From positions 1 to 61,767 of the forward strand of contig CAZDPE010000003.1 in assembly GCA_964507235.1 (NCBI GenBank): a stretch of 61,767 nucleotides of DNA. Direction: 5' to 3'. This document shows, in pieces, positions 1-8,635 of this stretch. How positions within the stretch are numbered: position 1 is the first letter of the stretch; the number at the start of each line of letters is the position of its first letter. The notes beneath the pieces were generated by a model. The model ran no database searches and was not told the origin of the DNA. It saw only the letters and a list, made by a program, of their open reading frames with translations. The position numbers and the translations under genes are program-made. This stretch comes from Suilimivivens sp964507235. Its GTDB lineage: Bacteria; Bacillota; Clostridia; Lachnospirales; Lachnospiraceae.

Positions 1-13
1 ATGTATGTAATTC

Positions 14-130
14 ATGAAAAAGATTGCAGAAAGCTCCTTTCTTAATAAAATATGTATTATGTGTAAGTTGCAGCCTGGTGATATTGTAGAAGTAATACCA
101 ACAGATGAAGAAATTATAAAATATTATTAA
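14..130 (+). other. possible tiny gene remnant at the window edge
   Basis: An open frame of 38 codons ends at a TAA at 128-130. Its last 20 or so residues (PGDIVEVIPTDEEIIKYY) look protein-like, while the first part does not, and there is no clear ribosome site ahead of the ATG. It could be the 3-prime end of a decayed gene next to the toxin-antitoxin remnant, or chance. I do not recognise a family. Confidence 0.2.
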
Positions 131-215
131 AAAAGATTGATAATATTCTGATATTAGAGTGCGAAAATAATTATCAGGAGAGCAAGTGATTGACCATAGA
201 AAGGAGATTAACGAA

Positions 216-431
216 ATGAGCAATAAAGAAAGAATTGTAGAACTACTGGATAGTATACCAGATTACAAAATGGGTTATGTTCTGGCATATGTTCAAGGCG
301 TAGCCGCTGATGAGGAAGCCGACAATATTTTTTGTCAAAGAATGTGGGAGAATTATGAAAATGACCCTGACCCCGAAAAAGATAAAGCATACACTTTAGA
401 CGAGTGTATGAAAGAATGGGGGATTGACTGA
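216..431 (+). CDS. small acidic protein, likely antitoxin of a RelE-type pair
   Basis: A 71-residue acidic protein with no membrane segment. The start is set at the ATG at 216 because AAAGGAG lies about 8 bases ahead of it; an earlier in-frame start at 186 has no such site. The N-terminal part (NKERIVELLDSIPDYKMGYV) looks helical, and the C-terminus ends in an acidic stretch followed by DECMKEWGI, resembling the tails of small antitoxins. The stop overlaps the start of the next frame by one base (TGATG), the coupling usual in type II toxin-antitoxin operons. The downstream toxin is truncated, so this copy is probably an orphan antitoxin. The antitoxin role rests on gene order; the family itself is not certain. 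Confidence 0.6.
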   Translation: MSNKERIVELLDSIPDYKMGYVLAYVQGVAADEEADNIFCQRMWENYENDPDPEKDKAYTLDECMKEWGID

Positions 432-568
432 TGTATAAAATTATTATCAAGAAGAAAGAAAAGAAATTTATTGACAAACTCCCGAAAAATGGACAACTTA
501 GAGTAGTAAGGGCAATTGAAAATTTGCCAGATGGCGAGGACATAAAGAAATTGTACTTTAAAGAATAA
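431..568 (+). pseudogene. truncated RelE/ParE-family toxin
   Basis: The frame begins MYKIIIKKKEKKFIDKLP and continues to PDGEDIKKL, the usual first 40 residues of RelE-family mRNA-interferase toxins, which are normally about 80-90 residues long. After DIKKL the family pattern is lost and a stop follows at 566-568, so the catalytic C-terminal half is missing. In the next frame the DNA continues as an unrelated protein tail (KWQEEQALRNENGGESV, stop at 618-620). This suggests a deletion or recombination that joined the toxin to the 3-prime end of another gene. The product should be inactive. Start coupled to the upstream stop (TGATG). Confidence 0.65.
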
Positions 569-660
569 GTGGCAAGAGGAACAGGCTTTGAGAAATGAAA
601 ATGGCGGTGAATCTGTCTAAGCCATCTCAATTAAAAACTCATAACAGACAAATAAATCAA

Positions 661-682
661 GCTGCCAGCAAGGCGGCTTTTT
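661..682 (+). terminator. Rho-independent terminator
   Basis: GCTGCC (661-666) pairs with GGCGGC (672-677), with one G-U pair, around a five-base loop, and is followed by five T. It lies after the gene remnants at 216-620. No gene is seen between 620 and 870; this stretch holds only this hairpin and the one at 795-818. Confidence 0.6.
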
Positions 683-794
683 CTCGTTATAGGCGGCATG
701 GATAGGCGTATAGAGTGCATATATTTTTGTCAGTTCCTTTAAGCGATTTAATTTCTGACCTTTTAAGGTAATGTTATAGAAAGATATATTAAAA

Positions 795-818
795 AAAAAT
801 CATTTTGGAATGATTTTT
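795..818. terminator. A/T-flanked hairpin, possible bidirectional terminator
   Basis: A perfect 10-bp inverted repeat, AAAAATCATT (795-804) and AATGATTTTT (809-818), encloses TTGG. The A-run on one side and T-run on the other would allow termination on either strand. It sits about 50 bases ahead of spmB and separates it from the toxin-antitoxin debris. Confidence 0.5.
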
Positions 819-870
819 CCATGAGAAAAGCCATATATTGTAAGGATAAGAAATATCAGGTCTTACAGAT

Positions 871-1398
871 ATGGCTCAGGTTTTATCTAATATATCCAAT
901 ATTATTATTCCGGTGCTGATTTTTTATATCATTGCATATGGGGTAATCAATAAATGCAACGTATACGAAGAATTTGTAAAAGGAGCAAAGGACGGTTTCA
1001 AAACAGTAGTGGGCATTATGCCTACGCTGGTTGCCCTTATGATTGCAGTAGGCGTTCTGCGGGCTTCCGGATTTCTGGATTTTTTCGGAAGATTATGCAG
1101 TCCCCTGGCGGATTTATTACACTTTCCGGCGGAACTGGTACCCCTTGCTTTTATTAAAATGTTTTCTTCCTCGGCAGCAACCGGCCTGGTGCTGGATATT
1201 TTTAAAAATTATGGTACGGATTCTTTTATCGGTCTGGTTACCTCTATTATGATGAGCTGTACAGAAACTATTTTTTATACCATGAGCGTATATTTTCTGG
1301 CAGCCAGGGTTACTAAGACACGATATACACTGACAGGCGCTCTGATATCCACACTGGCAGGGATTATTGCCAGTGTGGTGCTGGCGGAAATTATGTAA
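871..1398 (+). CDS. spmB: spore maturation protein B (SpmB)
   Basis: A 175-residue integral membrane protein of the nucleoside-recognition (Gate) family. Motifs PTLVALMIAVGVLRASGFLDF and SCTETIFYTMSVYF, with the C-terminal TKTRYTLTGAL, are typical of SpmB, and length matches the Bacillus protein (about 178). In Bacillus SpmA and SpmB act in spore core dehydration and heat resistance. Here the partner spmA, normally adjacent, is not upstream: the 5-prime side holds a terminator and toxin-antitoxin debris. The start at 871 has no good ribosome site; the frame is open upstream only to 850, so no other ATG is available. The gene may have lost its original 5-prime context. Confidence 0.85.
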   Translation: MAQVLSNISNIIIPVLIFYIIAYGVINKCNVYEEFVKGAKDGFKTVVGIMPTLVALMIAVGVLRASGFLDFFGRLCSPLADLLHFPAELVPLAFIKMFSSSAATGLVLDIFKNYGTDSFIGLVTSIMMSCTETIFYTMSVYFLAARVTKTRYTLTGALISTLAGIIASVVLAEIM

Positions 1399-1434
1399 GC
1401 TTAAGGGTAATGCGCGGCAAAAGACAGGGGGGTG

Positions 1435-3360
1435 TCAGGAAATGAACAGCTGAAGATTATCTCTGACAGCCGTGACTAAAATCCGGTAAATCTCATGTTC
1501 CCATGCGTCTTTTAGCCGGTTGTCCGTAATGGGTATCGTTTCTATATCCGGGAAAGCGGCGTTTGTAATGCGAAGTGTTCCCAAATCACCCACAGTAAAT
1601 ATTAAAAAATCGGAATTTTCCTGAAGAACGGGTTTTTCATAGGTCATAAGGCTCAAAATAACTTTGTTATTACCATCTGAGTCATCAGAAAAAGCAAAGC
1701 GGTCTTCTATGATGATTTCGCTTCCCTTTTTCAGAGAAGCTTTTCTTTTGTAATAAAGAAGCCCGGTTTCCATGGGGTAAGCAGGGGCAATATCCATTTC
1801 TATTTCGGAAACGGCGTCAGATAAAAGCTGCGATATTACGCGGGCATGATATGCTTCTCCGTCCTTCTGCATACAGCCGTTTATTGTGGGCAGATTATGA
1901 TAAGCGGACTGCATCGTCCAGATTTCATAGCGCCTGTCGGAAAAGGTCTTTTGGGTATAGCTTTCCACCCCGATATCAATAAGAAAAGGAAGTCCGTTTT
2001 TGTAGACGGTAAAGCTTCCCGTGTCATTGTGATTGTGGCTGTCGCCATTATCGCCTGCTTTTACGGCAAGACAGAGCCTTTCGTCACGGGTAATGAAAAT
2101 TCCCACGCTGGGATAGTAAATATCGGGATGAGTTACGGGCTTAGCGGAATCATGATAGAATTTTTTGATTTCCGACACTGTAAAGCCGTTTTGCAGACGA
2201 TAATATAAATTATTTTCCTTAGGCAGTAAAAGAGTTTCCGGATTTCCTGCAATAAAGTCCGAGGCAGCAAAGCCTGCCATACTGCTGTTTCCGGTTCTTT
2301 GGGCAAATAGAAATTCACGTACGCCCGCCCGTCCGGCAACAGGAGAACAGTCGGCAAAATTGACGTAATATTTATCCTCAATATGTACATTTAAAATATA
2401 AGCAGCGATATTTTGAATCTTGGGATTCTGATAAAGGCAGGAAAAACTGTTGTTTGTGACAGCGTTCAGAATTTCCAGGGTATTAAACAGGCACAGTCCC
2501 GCATGGCGGTAATATTGTGCACCTTCATCACAGCAGCCGTCATCGCCATATTCGGCAAGAAAGTAATCGGCGCTTTGGCAGGCCTTCAAGAAGACCCGGC
2601 GTTTTAATTCCTCCTCTGTATCCGTCAAAAAGACGGAGAGCAGAACATTCTGGGTACACCAGATAGTCCAGTTATTCATGGGTTCCCGGCCATTACCCAT
2701 CCACCAGAAATGATAATTTAAATAAGGATTGAAGATTCGCTGTTGCAGTTCATGGAAAATTCTTTTCGTAATAAAAGGGCTTATTTCATCGAGCTTATCT
2801 TTAAGAAGATAGGATGCGGTTGCCAGAATGGCGCCTGTTTCACAGGCAAATAAGTCCAGAACGGGAGCGGCAGCGTCAGGCAGGAGAAGCTGCGGCGTAT
2901 CGCGGATATAGGTATTATGAGGCGGAAGCTGCCAGGCGCTTTCTTCGCATATGAAAAAAATGCCGTTGATAATATCATCCAGAAACCGGCCTTTGTTCTC
3001 CACGCATTCCGCCAGAATAAGAGCGTCTAACGAAAGACGCCTGGAAAAAAATTTGTCTTCATAGGGAACACGGCTGCCTGTTCTTGAAAATTCCATAAAG
3101 TCAACAGCCGATATCGATGGATAATCAAAATTCAGATATTGTTCTCCGAAACGGATACTTTCTTTTTTCCACTCCTCATCCACAGACTGCCAGGCGCTTC
3201 GGTCTGCGGCAGCAGGATAAGGGGCGAAGGGAGTAAAAGGGGAATGGTATTCCCCGGCAATTTCATAAAACATAGAAACAGATTTCCTTTTATTCATGAC
3301 AATAGAAAGTTCGCAAAGCGTGCTTTCTATTGTTGTTAAAATTTTTTTACTGATACTCAT
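1435..3360 (-). CDS. heparinase II/III-family protein, putative polysaccharide lyase
   Basis: Up to 641 residues, with no signal peptide, so probably cytosolic. The N-terminal two thirds look like an alpha/alpha-toroid (many Trp/Tyr, WWMGNGREPMNNWTIW). The C-terminal part carries the heparinase II/III motif GDNGDSHNHNDTGSF, then GLPFLIDIGVESYT and SAYHNLPTING. The family cleaves uronic-acid polysaccharides by beta-elimination, leaving an unsaturated uronate that GH88 enzymes remove; a GH88 lies across the divergent promoter. It is the last gene of the leftward kinase-regulator operon, 56 bases after the regulator. Start is doubtful: the first 21 codons have no ribosome site and overlap a repeated palindrome (3288-3335); ATG at 3273, with AAAGGA 11 bases ahead, is a good alternative. 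The substrate is unknown. Confidence 0.8.
   Translation of the reverse strand: MSISKKILTTIESTLCELSIVMNKRKSVSMFYEIAGEYHSPFTPFAPYPAAADRSAWQSVDEEWKKESIRFGEQYLNFDYPSISAVDFMEFSRTGSRVPYEDKFFSRRLSLDALILAECVENKGRFLDDIINGIFFICEESAWQLPPHNTYIRDTPQLLLPDAAAPVLDLFACETGAILATASYLLKDKLDEISPFITKRIFHELQQRIFNPYLNYHFWWMGNGREPMNNWTIWCTQNVLLSVFLTDTEEELKRRVFLKACQSADYFLAEYGDDGCCDEGAQYYRHAGLCLFNTLEILNAVTNNSFSCLYQNPKIQNIAAYILNVHIEDKYYVNFADCSPVAGRAGVREFLFAQRTGNSSMAGFAASDFIAGNPETLLLPKENNLYYRLQNGFTVSEIKKFYHDSAKPVTHPDIYYPSVGIFITRDERLCLAVKAGDNGDSHNHNDTGSFTVYKNGLPFLIDIGVESYTQKTFSDRRYEIWTMQSAYHNLPTINGCMQKDGEAYHARVISQLLSDAVSEIEMDIAPAYPMETGLLYYKRKASLKKGSEIIIEDRFAFSDDSDGNNKVILSLMTYEKPVLQENSDFLIFTVGDLGTLRITNAAFPDIETIPITDNRLKDAWEHEIYRILVTAVRDNLQLFIS
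3288..3335. repeat. palindromic repeat element, copy A
   Basis: ACAATAGAAAG (3299-3309) and CTTTCTATTGT (3323-3333) form a perfect 11-bp inverted repeat with a CGC-AAA-GCG inner hairpin. The whole 48-base unit, starting TTTTATTCATGACAAT and ending in TTGTTG, matches a second unit at 21745-21790 at most positions, including the non-palindromic flank TTTATTCATGA. It lies in the first codons of the annotated heparinase frame. Confidence 0.6.
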
Positions 3361-3416
3361 TTTAGCTTTTTGAAAGAAAATGGGAATGACTTATTTTATG
3401 ATTATATACACTATTT

Positions 3417-5024
3417 TTATGATGATATATTTTGATTCATATAATCTCTGGGGGAAACGCCCGTTATCTTTTTAAAAACCCGGCTGAAATAAAAGGCACT
3501 CTCAAAGCCGAGCAAATCTGATATTTCATAAACCTTTAAAGTTCCGTCAGCCATCATTTTTTTGGCGGCTTCGATTTTGCGCTGGTTAATATAATCGGAA
3601 AAACCTGCATCATTATATTTGGAAAAGAGGACGCTCAGATAATTGGGGCTGATGTTAAAGGCTTCGGCAACCTTGTTTAATGTAAGCTTTTCTTCTATAT
3701 GATCGTTAATATATTTTTTAACATTAATCACAATATGATTTTTATAATCCTTATGGTGAGTAGCAAAGCTCTCACAAAGACCGTTTCGGAACAATTTCAG
3801 CCATTCCAGAATCTGTTCTACGCTGGTCAGTTCATATAAGGAACGGTAACCGTTATTTTTGTTCTGAAAAATTCCTGATACAATTTGTTCTCCGTTGTTT
3901 AAAAGGGACAGGGAAAGATACAAAATATTTCCTGCTGCGTCCAGAGCCTGTACATAATGGGTGGGCTGATTTTCAAATAACTCTATAATGGAGGTAAAAA
4001 TATCATATAGTGCTTTTTCATCAAATTCGGCGTAAGCTTTGCGGATATCCTCTTTAAAGAGCGACATGTTGAATACATTTTTAAGCGGCATATCACCGGA
4101 TATATCCTCAAAAAAGAGAATCGGGTTATCCGGCGATACCTGTGAAAAAATCTGTTTTGCATCCTGATAAGAAGAGGAGATCTGTAAGGGCGCATTTACC
4201 GGAGAACCTACACTGGAAAGAATCGTAACGCTGTAGTAATTAAACAGCATTGTGGAAATCTGCTCCATGGCGTTATGAATAATAGTCTTATATTCAGGCG
4301 CAGAGTTACCCTTTAAAAAGAAAATAATACAGAAGTGCTTGGTATCTAATGAAAGCACATGACAGGGGATGTATTTGGAAATTAATTCATTTACCATCTG
4401 AAGGCTGCTGGTATATAAATTAAGCTGCTTGTCTGCAGACATACTGTTTAATTTATTACTGCAGATTTCCACATAACTGACGGTAAAGGCATCATAGGAA
4501 AAATCAATATTTAAATTTGAGGACTGGGATAAAAACTGGTTTGCCGACTCAAATAAATTCAGTACAAGGCGCATGAAAAACTGTTCTTTTAACAAATATA
4601 CGCTGCTGAAAGCCGTATCCTGAATCTGAGCCGTCTGCCTGATTTCATTTACTCTGCTGATAGCCCGATTTAAGGCATTACCCAGGATTTCAGCAGTCAG
4701 CTCAAGCTTTACAAGGTATTCCGTAACCTGATAAGTCAGGGCCTGCTTGGCAAACTGAAATTCCTCATAGCTTGTAAGAATGATGAATATGGGTAAGGAC
4801 ATTTTTTCTTCATAGCATTTTTTAGCCAGTTCAAGTCCGCTCATCACAGGCATCTTAATATCAGTAATGATAATTTCCGGTTCATAATTTTTAATCATAT
4901 CATAAGCAACAGCTCCGTTTGCAGCAGTTCCTATGATACTGATATTATATTCCTCCCAGTTGAGCATGGATTTAATGCCTGCCTGTACCAAAGGTTCATC
5001 ATCAACAATTAACAGCTTTATCAT
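3417..5024 (-). CDS. YesN-type response regulator with AraC DNA-binding domain
   Basis: 535 residues. Residues 1-120 are a receiver domain (LLIVDDEPLVQAGIKSML; phospho-acceptor Asp55 in ITDIKMPVMSG). The middle 250 residues are the variable linker of this class. The last 100 residues are an AraC-type double helix-turn-helix ending YFSRVFKKITGVSPRDY. It is the partner of the kinase at 5094-6947, encoded 69 bases upstream in the same operon. Start ATG has GGAG six bases ahead. By family knowledge such pairs switch on neighbouring ABC sugar-uptake operons; the divergent operon starting at 7216 is the obvious target, and paired 9-base direct repeats lie ahead of it. Confidence 0.9.
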   Translation of the reverse strand: MIKLLIVDDEPLVQAGIKSMLNWEEYNISIIGTAANGAVAYDMIKNYEPEIIITDIKMPVMSGLELAKKCYEEKMSLPIFIILTSYEEFQFAKQALTYQVTEYLVKLELTAEILGNALNRAISRVNEIRQTAQIQDTAFSSVYLLKEQFFMRLVLNLFESANQFLSQSSNLNIDFSYDAFTVSYVEICSNKLNSMSADKQLNLYTSSLQMVNELISKYIPCHVLSLDTKHFCIIFFLKGNSAPEYKTIIHNAMEQISTMLFNYYSVTILSSVGSPVNAPLQISSSYQDAKQIFSQVSPDNPILFFEDISGDMPLKNVFNMSLFKEDIRKAYAEFDEKALYDIFTSIIELFENQPTHYVQALDAAGNILYLSLSLLNNGEQIVSGIFQNKNNGYRSLYELTSVEQILEWLKLFRNGLCESFATHHKDYKNHIVINVKKYINDHIEEKLTLNKVAEAFNISPNYLSVLFSKYNDAGFSDYINQRKIEAAKKMMADGTLKVYEISDLLGFESAFYFSRVFKKITGVSPRDYMNQNISS

Positions 5025-5057
5025 AATATCTCCATTCCGGAGCGTTAGCGACGGGGC

Positions 5058-5088
5058 GAAGAGAAATCCGCGAAGGCGGTTTCTCTTC
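5058..5088 (-). other. intercistronic hairpin between kinase and regulator
   Basis: GAAGAGAAATCCGC (5058-5071) pairs with GCGGTTTCTCTTC (5076-5088) with one bulged base. There is no T-run in the direction of transcription, so it is more likely an mRNA processing or stability element than a terminator. Confidence 0.4.
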
Positions 5089-5093
5089 TGCCA

Positions 5094-6947
5094 TCAGAGC
5101 TCCTTATTCTTTCTGTTAGGCAATAATACGGAAATGGTGGTAAATTCACCTTTTTTACTTGTTATGGAAAGTCCGTACTCAGCGCCGAACTCATATTGTA
5201 AACGTTTATGGACATTACTGATTCCGATTTCACGGAAAAATGAGGAAGAAGCGGGTGATTCTTTTTCAAGCAGATGCTTCGCAAGCTCCGGATCAATTCC
5301 TATTCCGTCATCAGTTACATCAATGTGAATGTCGCTGTATTCATCCTGGAAAATATGAATAACAATGCTGCCGGCAGTACCTTTTGGTTCTATTCCGTGG
5401 AAAATGGCATTTTCCACTAAAGGCTGCAATGTAAACTTTAATATCTGGCAATCAGTCAGGCTTTTGTCTTCTATTGTAAAGGAGAGAGTAATGGTACCGC
5501 CGTACCGGTATTGCTGGATGGTAAAATAATCCTTAATTAAGGAAAGTTCATGCTCTATGGTAATCAGATTCGTGGCACCCTTTGAAATATCCTTCAGCAG
5601 ATGGGAAAGGGCAGTAGTCATTTCTGCAATTCCGGGCGCATTCTGTATGGTTGCCATCCACTTAATTGAGTTCAGAGTATTATACAGAAAGTGAGGATTA
5701 ATCTGACTTTGGAGCATTCGGTATTCATAGTCTTTTTTCTGTTTTTCATCTTCAATTCGCTGATTCATTAAAGAAAGAACATTTTCGGACAAATCATTAA
5801 TGGTTTTTCCGATATCTCCAAGCTCATGATCCCATTCTGTGGAGGGATCCCTGGAAAAGTCACCCTCTTTAATTCTTTCCATTCTTATCTGAAGCAGCCT
5901 TACAGGAACATTTACAGTTTTTGAAAGAAACCATGAAAGCAAAAGTCCGATTGCACTGCAGGCGCTTACGATAATTAAAGTAATCAGCAGAAAGGTATGC
6001 AGGATACTTTGAGTAAGCTGGGTTTCATCAATATATTCCGTGACATACCAGCCGTTTGTTTCGAGAGGTCTGGTAATCAGAAAGGCAGTGCCGTGTCCGT
6101 CTGTATTTTTAACTCTGCAGATGGAAGTCCCCTTCATTAATGCCAGTGAAGACAAATCCTTTGTAAGTTCATAAGAGTCATCACAGGAAATGAGATTTCC
6201 ATCCAGATAGCGGTAGGAGAGGCCTCCGATTTTAAAATAAAGAGTGCTGTCAGTTTCCGAAAGAAAATTGTGTACAGGACCTGTAACTACGGAAGTGGAC
6301 ATTTCGGTAAAAATATATCCTATTTCATCAGCCTTGTAAGGATGCTCAATGACATATAAAAACGGAATCACAGGAATTTCCTTGGTGGAAATAAAAGGAT
6401 CCTGCTCAATTCCGGCAACGATCTCCTCCGGATTTTTATGCAGAAGATCAAAATAAGGAAGAGATAGGATAAGGTCTGCAGAAACAGTGGTGGAAGAGTA
6501 GGGAGATTCTACAATCTGGATGATCTCATTTCTGGAATTTCCGATAACGACCATTCTTATTAATTGGGACTGGGACCTCAATGTATAATTGGAAGCATAT
6601 GATTCTGTAATAACATCATGCGCCTCTCTTTTGGAAAGATTATCAGCGGAACTTTCTTCAAGGGCAAATTTTATTACTTTATTATTGACCTGGCAGGAAC
6701 GGACAAATCCTTTTACGTTATCAATGTTGGAATCAATGGAGGAGCATAAAAAGGAAAGCCTGGTTTCCGAGGTCTGTACCAGATTCTGCCGTAAGTTGGA
6801 AGAGATAATAAAATAGCTTATCAGAATAACGATAGCGCTGACAACTGAAATCAGGGAAATCGTTATTAACAGAATGCGGGCACGGATAGTGGAAAAGGTT
6901 TTGTGATGATTTTGTTTAAAATCTGCAGTGCGGCTGTGCATATCCAT
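5094..6947 (-). CDS. YesM-type sensor histidine kinase
   Basis: 617 residues. Membrane segment 1 is near residues 22-48 (ARILLITISLISVV), followed by an extracytoplasmic sensor region of about 270 residues and membrane segment 2 near 318-343. A HAMP-like linker follows, then a His_kinase domain with phospho-acceptor His419 in NPHFLYNTLNSIKW, and an ATPase domain with LVENAIFHGIEP and DDGIGI. This is the layout of YesM/LytS-family kinases that sense extracellular sugars or sugar-bound lipoproteins. It heads the leftward kinase-regulator-heparinase operon. The start at 6947 has GGGAG five bases ahead; another ATG two codons later is possible. Confidence 0.9.
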   Translation of the reverse strand: MDMHSRTADFKQNHHKTFSTIRARILLITISLISVVSAIVILISYFIISSNLRQNLVQTSETRLSFLCSSIDSNIDNVKGFVRSCQVNNKVIKFALEESSADNLSKREAHDVITESYASNYTLRSQSQLIRMVVIGNSRNEIIQIVESPYSSTTVSADLILSLPYFDLLHKNPEEIVAGIEQDPFISTKEIPVIPFLYVIEHPYKADEIGYIFTEMSTSVVTGPVHNFLSETDSTLYFKIGGLSYRYLDGNLISCDDSYELTKDLSSLALMKGTSICRVKNTDGHGTAFLITRPLETNGWYVTEYIDETQLTQSILHTFLLITLIIVSACSAIGLLLSWFLSKTVNVPVRLLQIRMERIKEGDFSRDPSTEWDHELGDIGKTINDLSENVLSLMNQRIEDEKQKKDYEYRMLQSQINPHFLYNTLNSIKWMATIQNAPGIAEMTTALSHLLKDISKGATNLITIEHELSLIKDYFTIQQYRYGGTITLSFTIEDKSLTDCQILKFTLQPLVENAIFHGIEPKGTAGSIVIHIFQDEYSDIHIDVTDDGIGIDPELAKHLLEKESPASSSFFREIGISNVHKRLQYEFGAEYGLSITSKKGEFTTISVLLPNRKNKEL

Positions 6948-6985
6948 ATTCTCCCATAATAGCGGCTCTTATTTATATTTATTTT

Positions 6986-7013
6986 ATCATAGGAAAAAAA
7001 CAGATAAAAGCAA
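6986..7013 (-). promoter_or_regulatory. candidate promoter of the kinase operon
   Basis: Read on the minus strand, TTGCTT (7013-7008) and TATGAT (6991-6986) are separated by 16 bases, a fair housekeeping-type promoter, about 40 bases ahead of the kinase start. Confidence 0.45.
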
Positions 7014-7081
7014 ATTGAGCAAAGTGGTAAAAATAATGCATCTTAATCAAAAAAAGTATATCTTTTTAAATTGAAATAAAA

Positions 7082-7174
7082 ATTATGAATAAATTATGAA
7101 TGAAAAAGAGAGAAATTTCATTTTAAATCATAATGTAAAACGATATACTGAAAACACAATAACCCGTAGGGTTA
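7082..7174 (+). promoter_or_regulatory. promoter region of the uronate ABC operon with regulator half-sites
   Basis: ATTATGAAT occurs at 7082-7090 and again at 7093-7101, one helical turn apart, as expected for two AraC-type DNA-binding half-sites. A -10 element TATACT lies at 7144-7149, but the corresponding -35 position (TTTTAA, 7121-7126) is poor, which fits an activator-dependent promoter. TAACCC-GTA-GGGTTA (7160-7174) is a perfect 6-3-6 palindrome in the leader just after the expected transcription start. The promoter and sites are read from sequence; the link to the YesN-type regulator is inference. Confidence 0.45.
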
Positions 7175-7215
7175 CTGATAAGTTATGTTAAATTTTAAAA
7201 AGGAGGAAATTTTTT

Positions 7216-8604
7216 ATGAAAAGAAAGCTTTTAAGCGCATTGTTAGCAGTAACAATGGTAGCCGGATTATTATCCGGATGCGGTTCTTCCGATTCTCAGA
7301 CAGCTTCTGAGGAAACAAAGACAGAAGCGGCAGCGGATACAAATACGGAACCGGAAGCAGAAGATGTGGCAGATTCCGGAGAAGAACCTGCAGAGGCAGA
7401 AGGTGAGCCTGTTACATTAAAGTGGGCAATCTGGGATAAGGATTCAACTCCTTATTGGGATGCGTTAAAGGAGGAATACGAAGCGGCTAATCCCAATGTT
7501 ACAATAGAAATGGTTGACCTTGGTTCCACCGATTATATGACAGTCCTTGCAACGGAATTATCAGGAAGCGGTTCTGATTTTGATGTAGTTACTATCAAGG
7601 ATGTTCCCGGATATGCAACACTTGTTTCCAAGAATACTTTAGAGCCCCTTGACAGCTATATTTCAGAAGCAGGGATTGATCTCAGCCAGTATGGCGGAGT
7701 TGATAAGCAGGTAACTGTAGACGGAAGCCTGTATGAGCTTCCCTTTAGAAATGACTTCTGGGTAATATTCTATAACAAAGATATTTTTGATGCAGCAGGA
7801 GTTGATTATCCTACAAATGATATGACCTTTGAAGAATATGATGAACTGGCAAGACAGGTGGCTGACCCTACCTATGGCGCACAGATTTATGGCACACATT
7901 ATCATACATGGAGAAGCGCCGTTCAGTTATTCGGCGTGCTTGACGGACAGCATACTATCCTGGATGGCAATTATGATTTCTTTGCTCCTTATTATGAACT
8001 TGTATTAAGTGAAGAAGATGATCAGATCTGCAGGAATTACGCTGATTTAAGTGCAGAAGGCTTACATTATTCCGCAGCTTTTTCCGGCGGAGATGTAGCT
8101 ATGATGAATATGGGCTCCTGGTTTATTTCCACATTGATTTCCAATATCCAGAGTGGTGAATATGACGCTTCTCTTTGCGGTAACTGGGGCATGGTAAAAT
8201 ATCCTCATGCAGAAGGCGTGGAAGCAGGCTCTACTCTTGGTACCATTACCGGACTTGCAGTAACAAGCGTATCTGACAATAAAGATGCCGCATTTGATTT
8301 TGTTGAATGGGTATCTGGTGAAGAAGGAGCCAAGGTTATGGCTGAAACAGGAAACTTCCCTGCACTTATGACAGATGAAATCGCTGATATTATTTCAGGC
8401 CTTGATGGATTCCCTGAGGACGAAGCAAGCAAGGAAGCATTAAATGTTTCCAATTTGTATCTGGAAGTTCCTTATGCTGAAAATGTATCTGCTATTAATG
8501 ATATCCTTGATACTTATCATAAATCCATTATGAACCGTGAGGTTTCAATTGAAGACGGAATTGCTTCAATGAACGAAGAAGTAGGTAAGATTCTGGCACA
8601 GTAA
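7216..8604 (+). CDS. extracellular sugar-binding lipoprotein of an ABC transporter
   Basis: 462 residues. The signal peptide ends in a lipobox (GLLSGC, Cys22), followed by an acidic Thr/Glu-rich linker to about residue 68 and then a type-1 solute-binding fold (VTLKWAIWDKDSTPYWDALKEEYEAANP). Aromatic residues such as the YGTHYHTWRSAVQLFG stretch fit a carbohydrate pocket. It should be lipid-anchored outside the membrane and deliver ligand to the two permeases encoded at 8691 and 9767. Strong AGGAGG ribosome site. No ATP-binding subunit is encoded nearby; in this transporter class a shared MsmX-like ATPase encoded elsewhere usually serves. The ligand is inferred to be an unsaturated uronate-containing oligosaccharide from the downstream enzymes. 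Confidence 0.9.
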   Translation: MKRKLLSALLAVTMVAGLLSGCGSSDSQTASEETKTEAAADTNTEPEAEDVADSGEEPAEAEGEPVTLKWAIWDKDSTPYWDALKEEYEAANPNVTIEMVDLGSTDYMTVLATELSGSGSDFDVVTIKDVPGYATLVSKNTLEPLDSYISEAGIDLSQYGGVDKQVTVDGSLYELPFRNDFWVIFYNKDIFDAAGVDYPTNDMTFEEYDELARQVADPTYGAQIYGTHYHTWRSAVQLFGVLDGQHTILDGNYDFFAPYYELVLSEEDDQICRNYADLSAEGLHYSAAFSGGDVAMMNMGSWFISTLISNIQSGEYDASLCGNWGMVKYPHAEGVEAGSTLGTITGLAVTSVSDNKDAAFDFVEWVSGEEGAKVMAETGNFPALMTDEIADIISGLDGFPEDEASKEALNVSNLYLEVPYAENVSAINDILDTYHKSIMNREVSIEDGIASMNEEVGKILAQ

Positions 8605-8635
8605 GTTGGCGCAGATGAAATAAGTAATTTTTTTG

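Noticed and set aside
4933..5328. Rightward open frame opposite the regulator and kinase genes, and similar antisense frames throughout
   Set aside because: They are shadows of strong coding sequences, without ribosome sites or protein-like composition.
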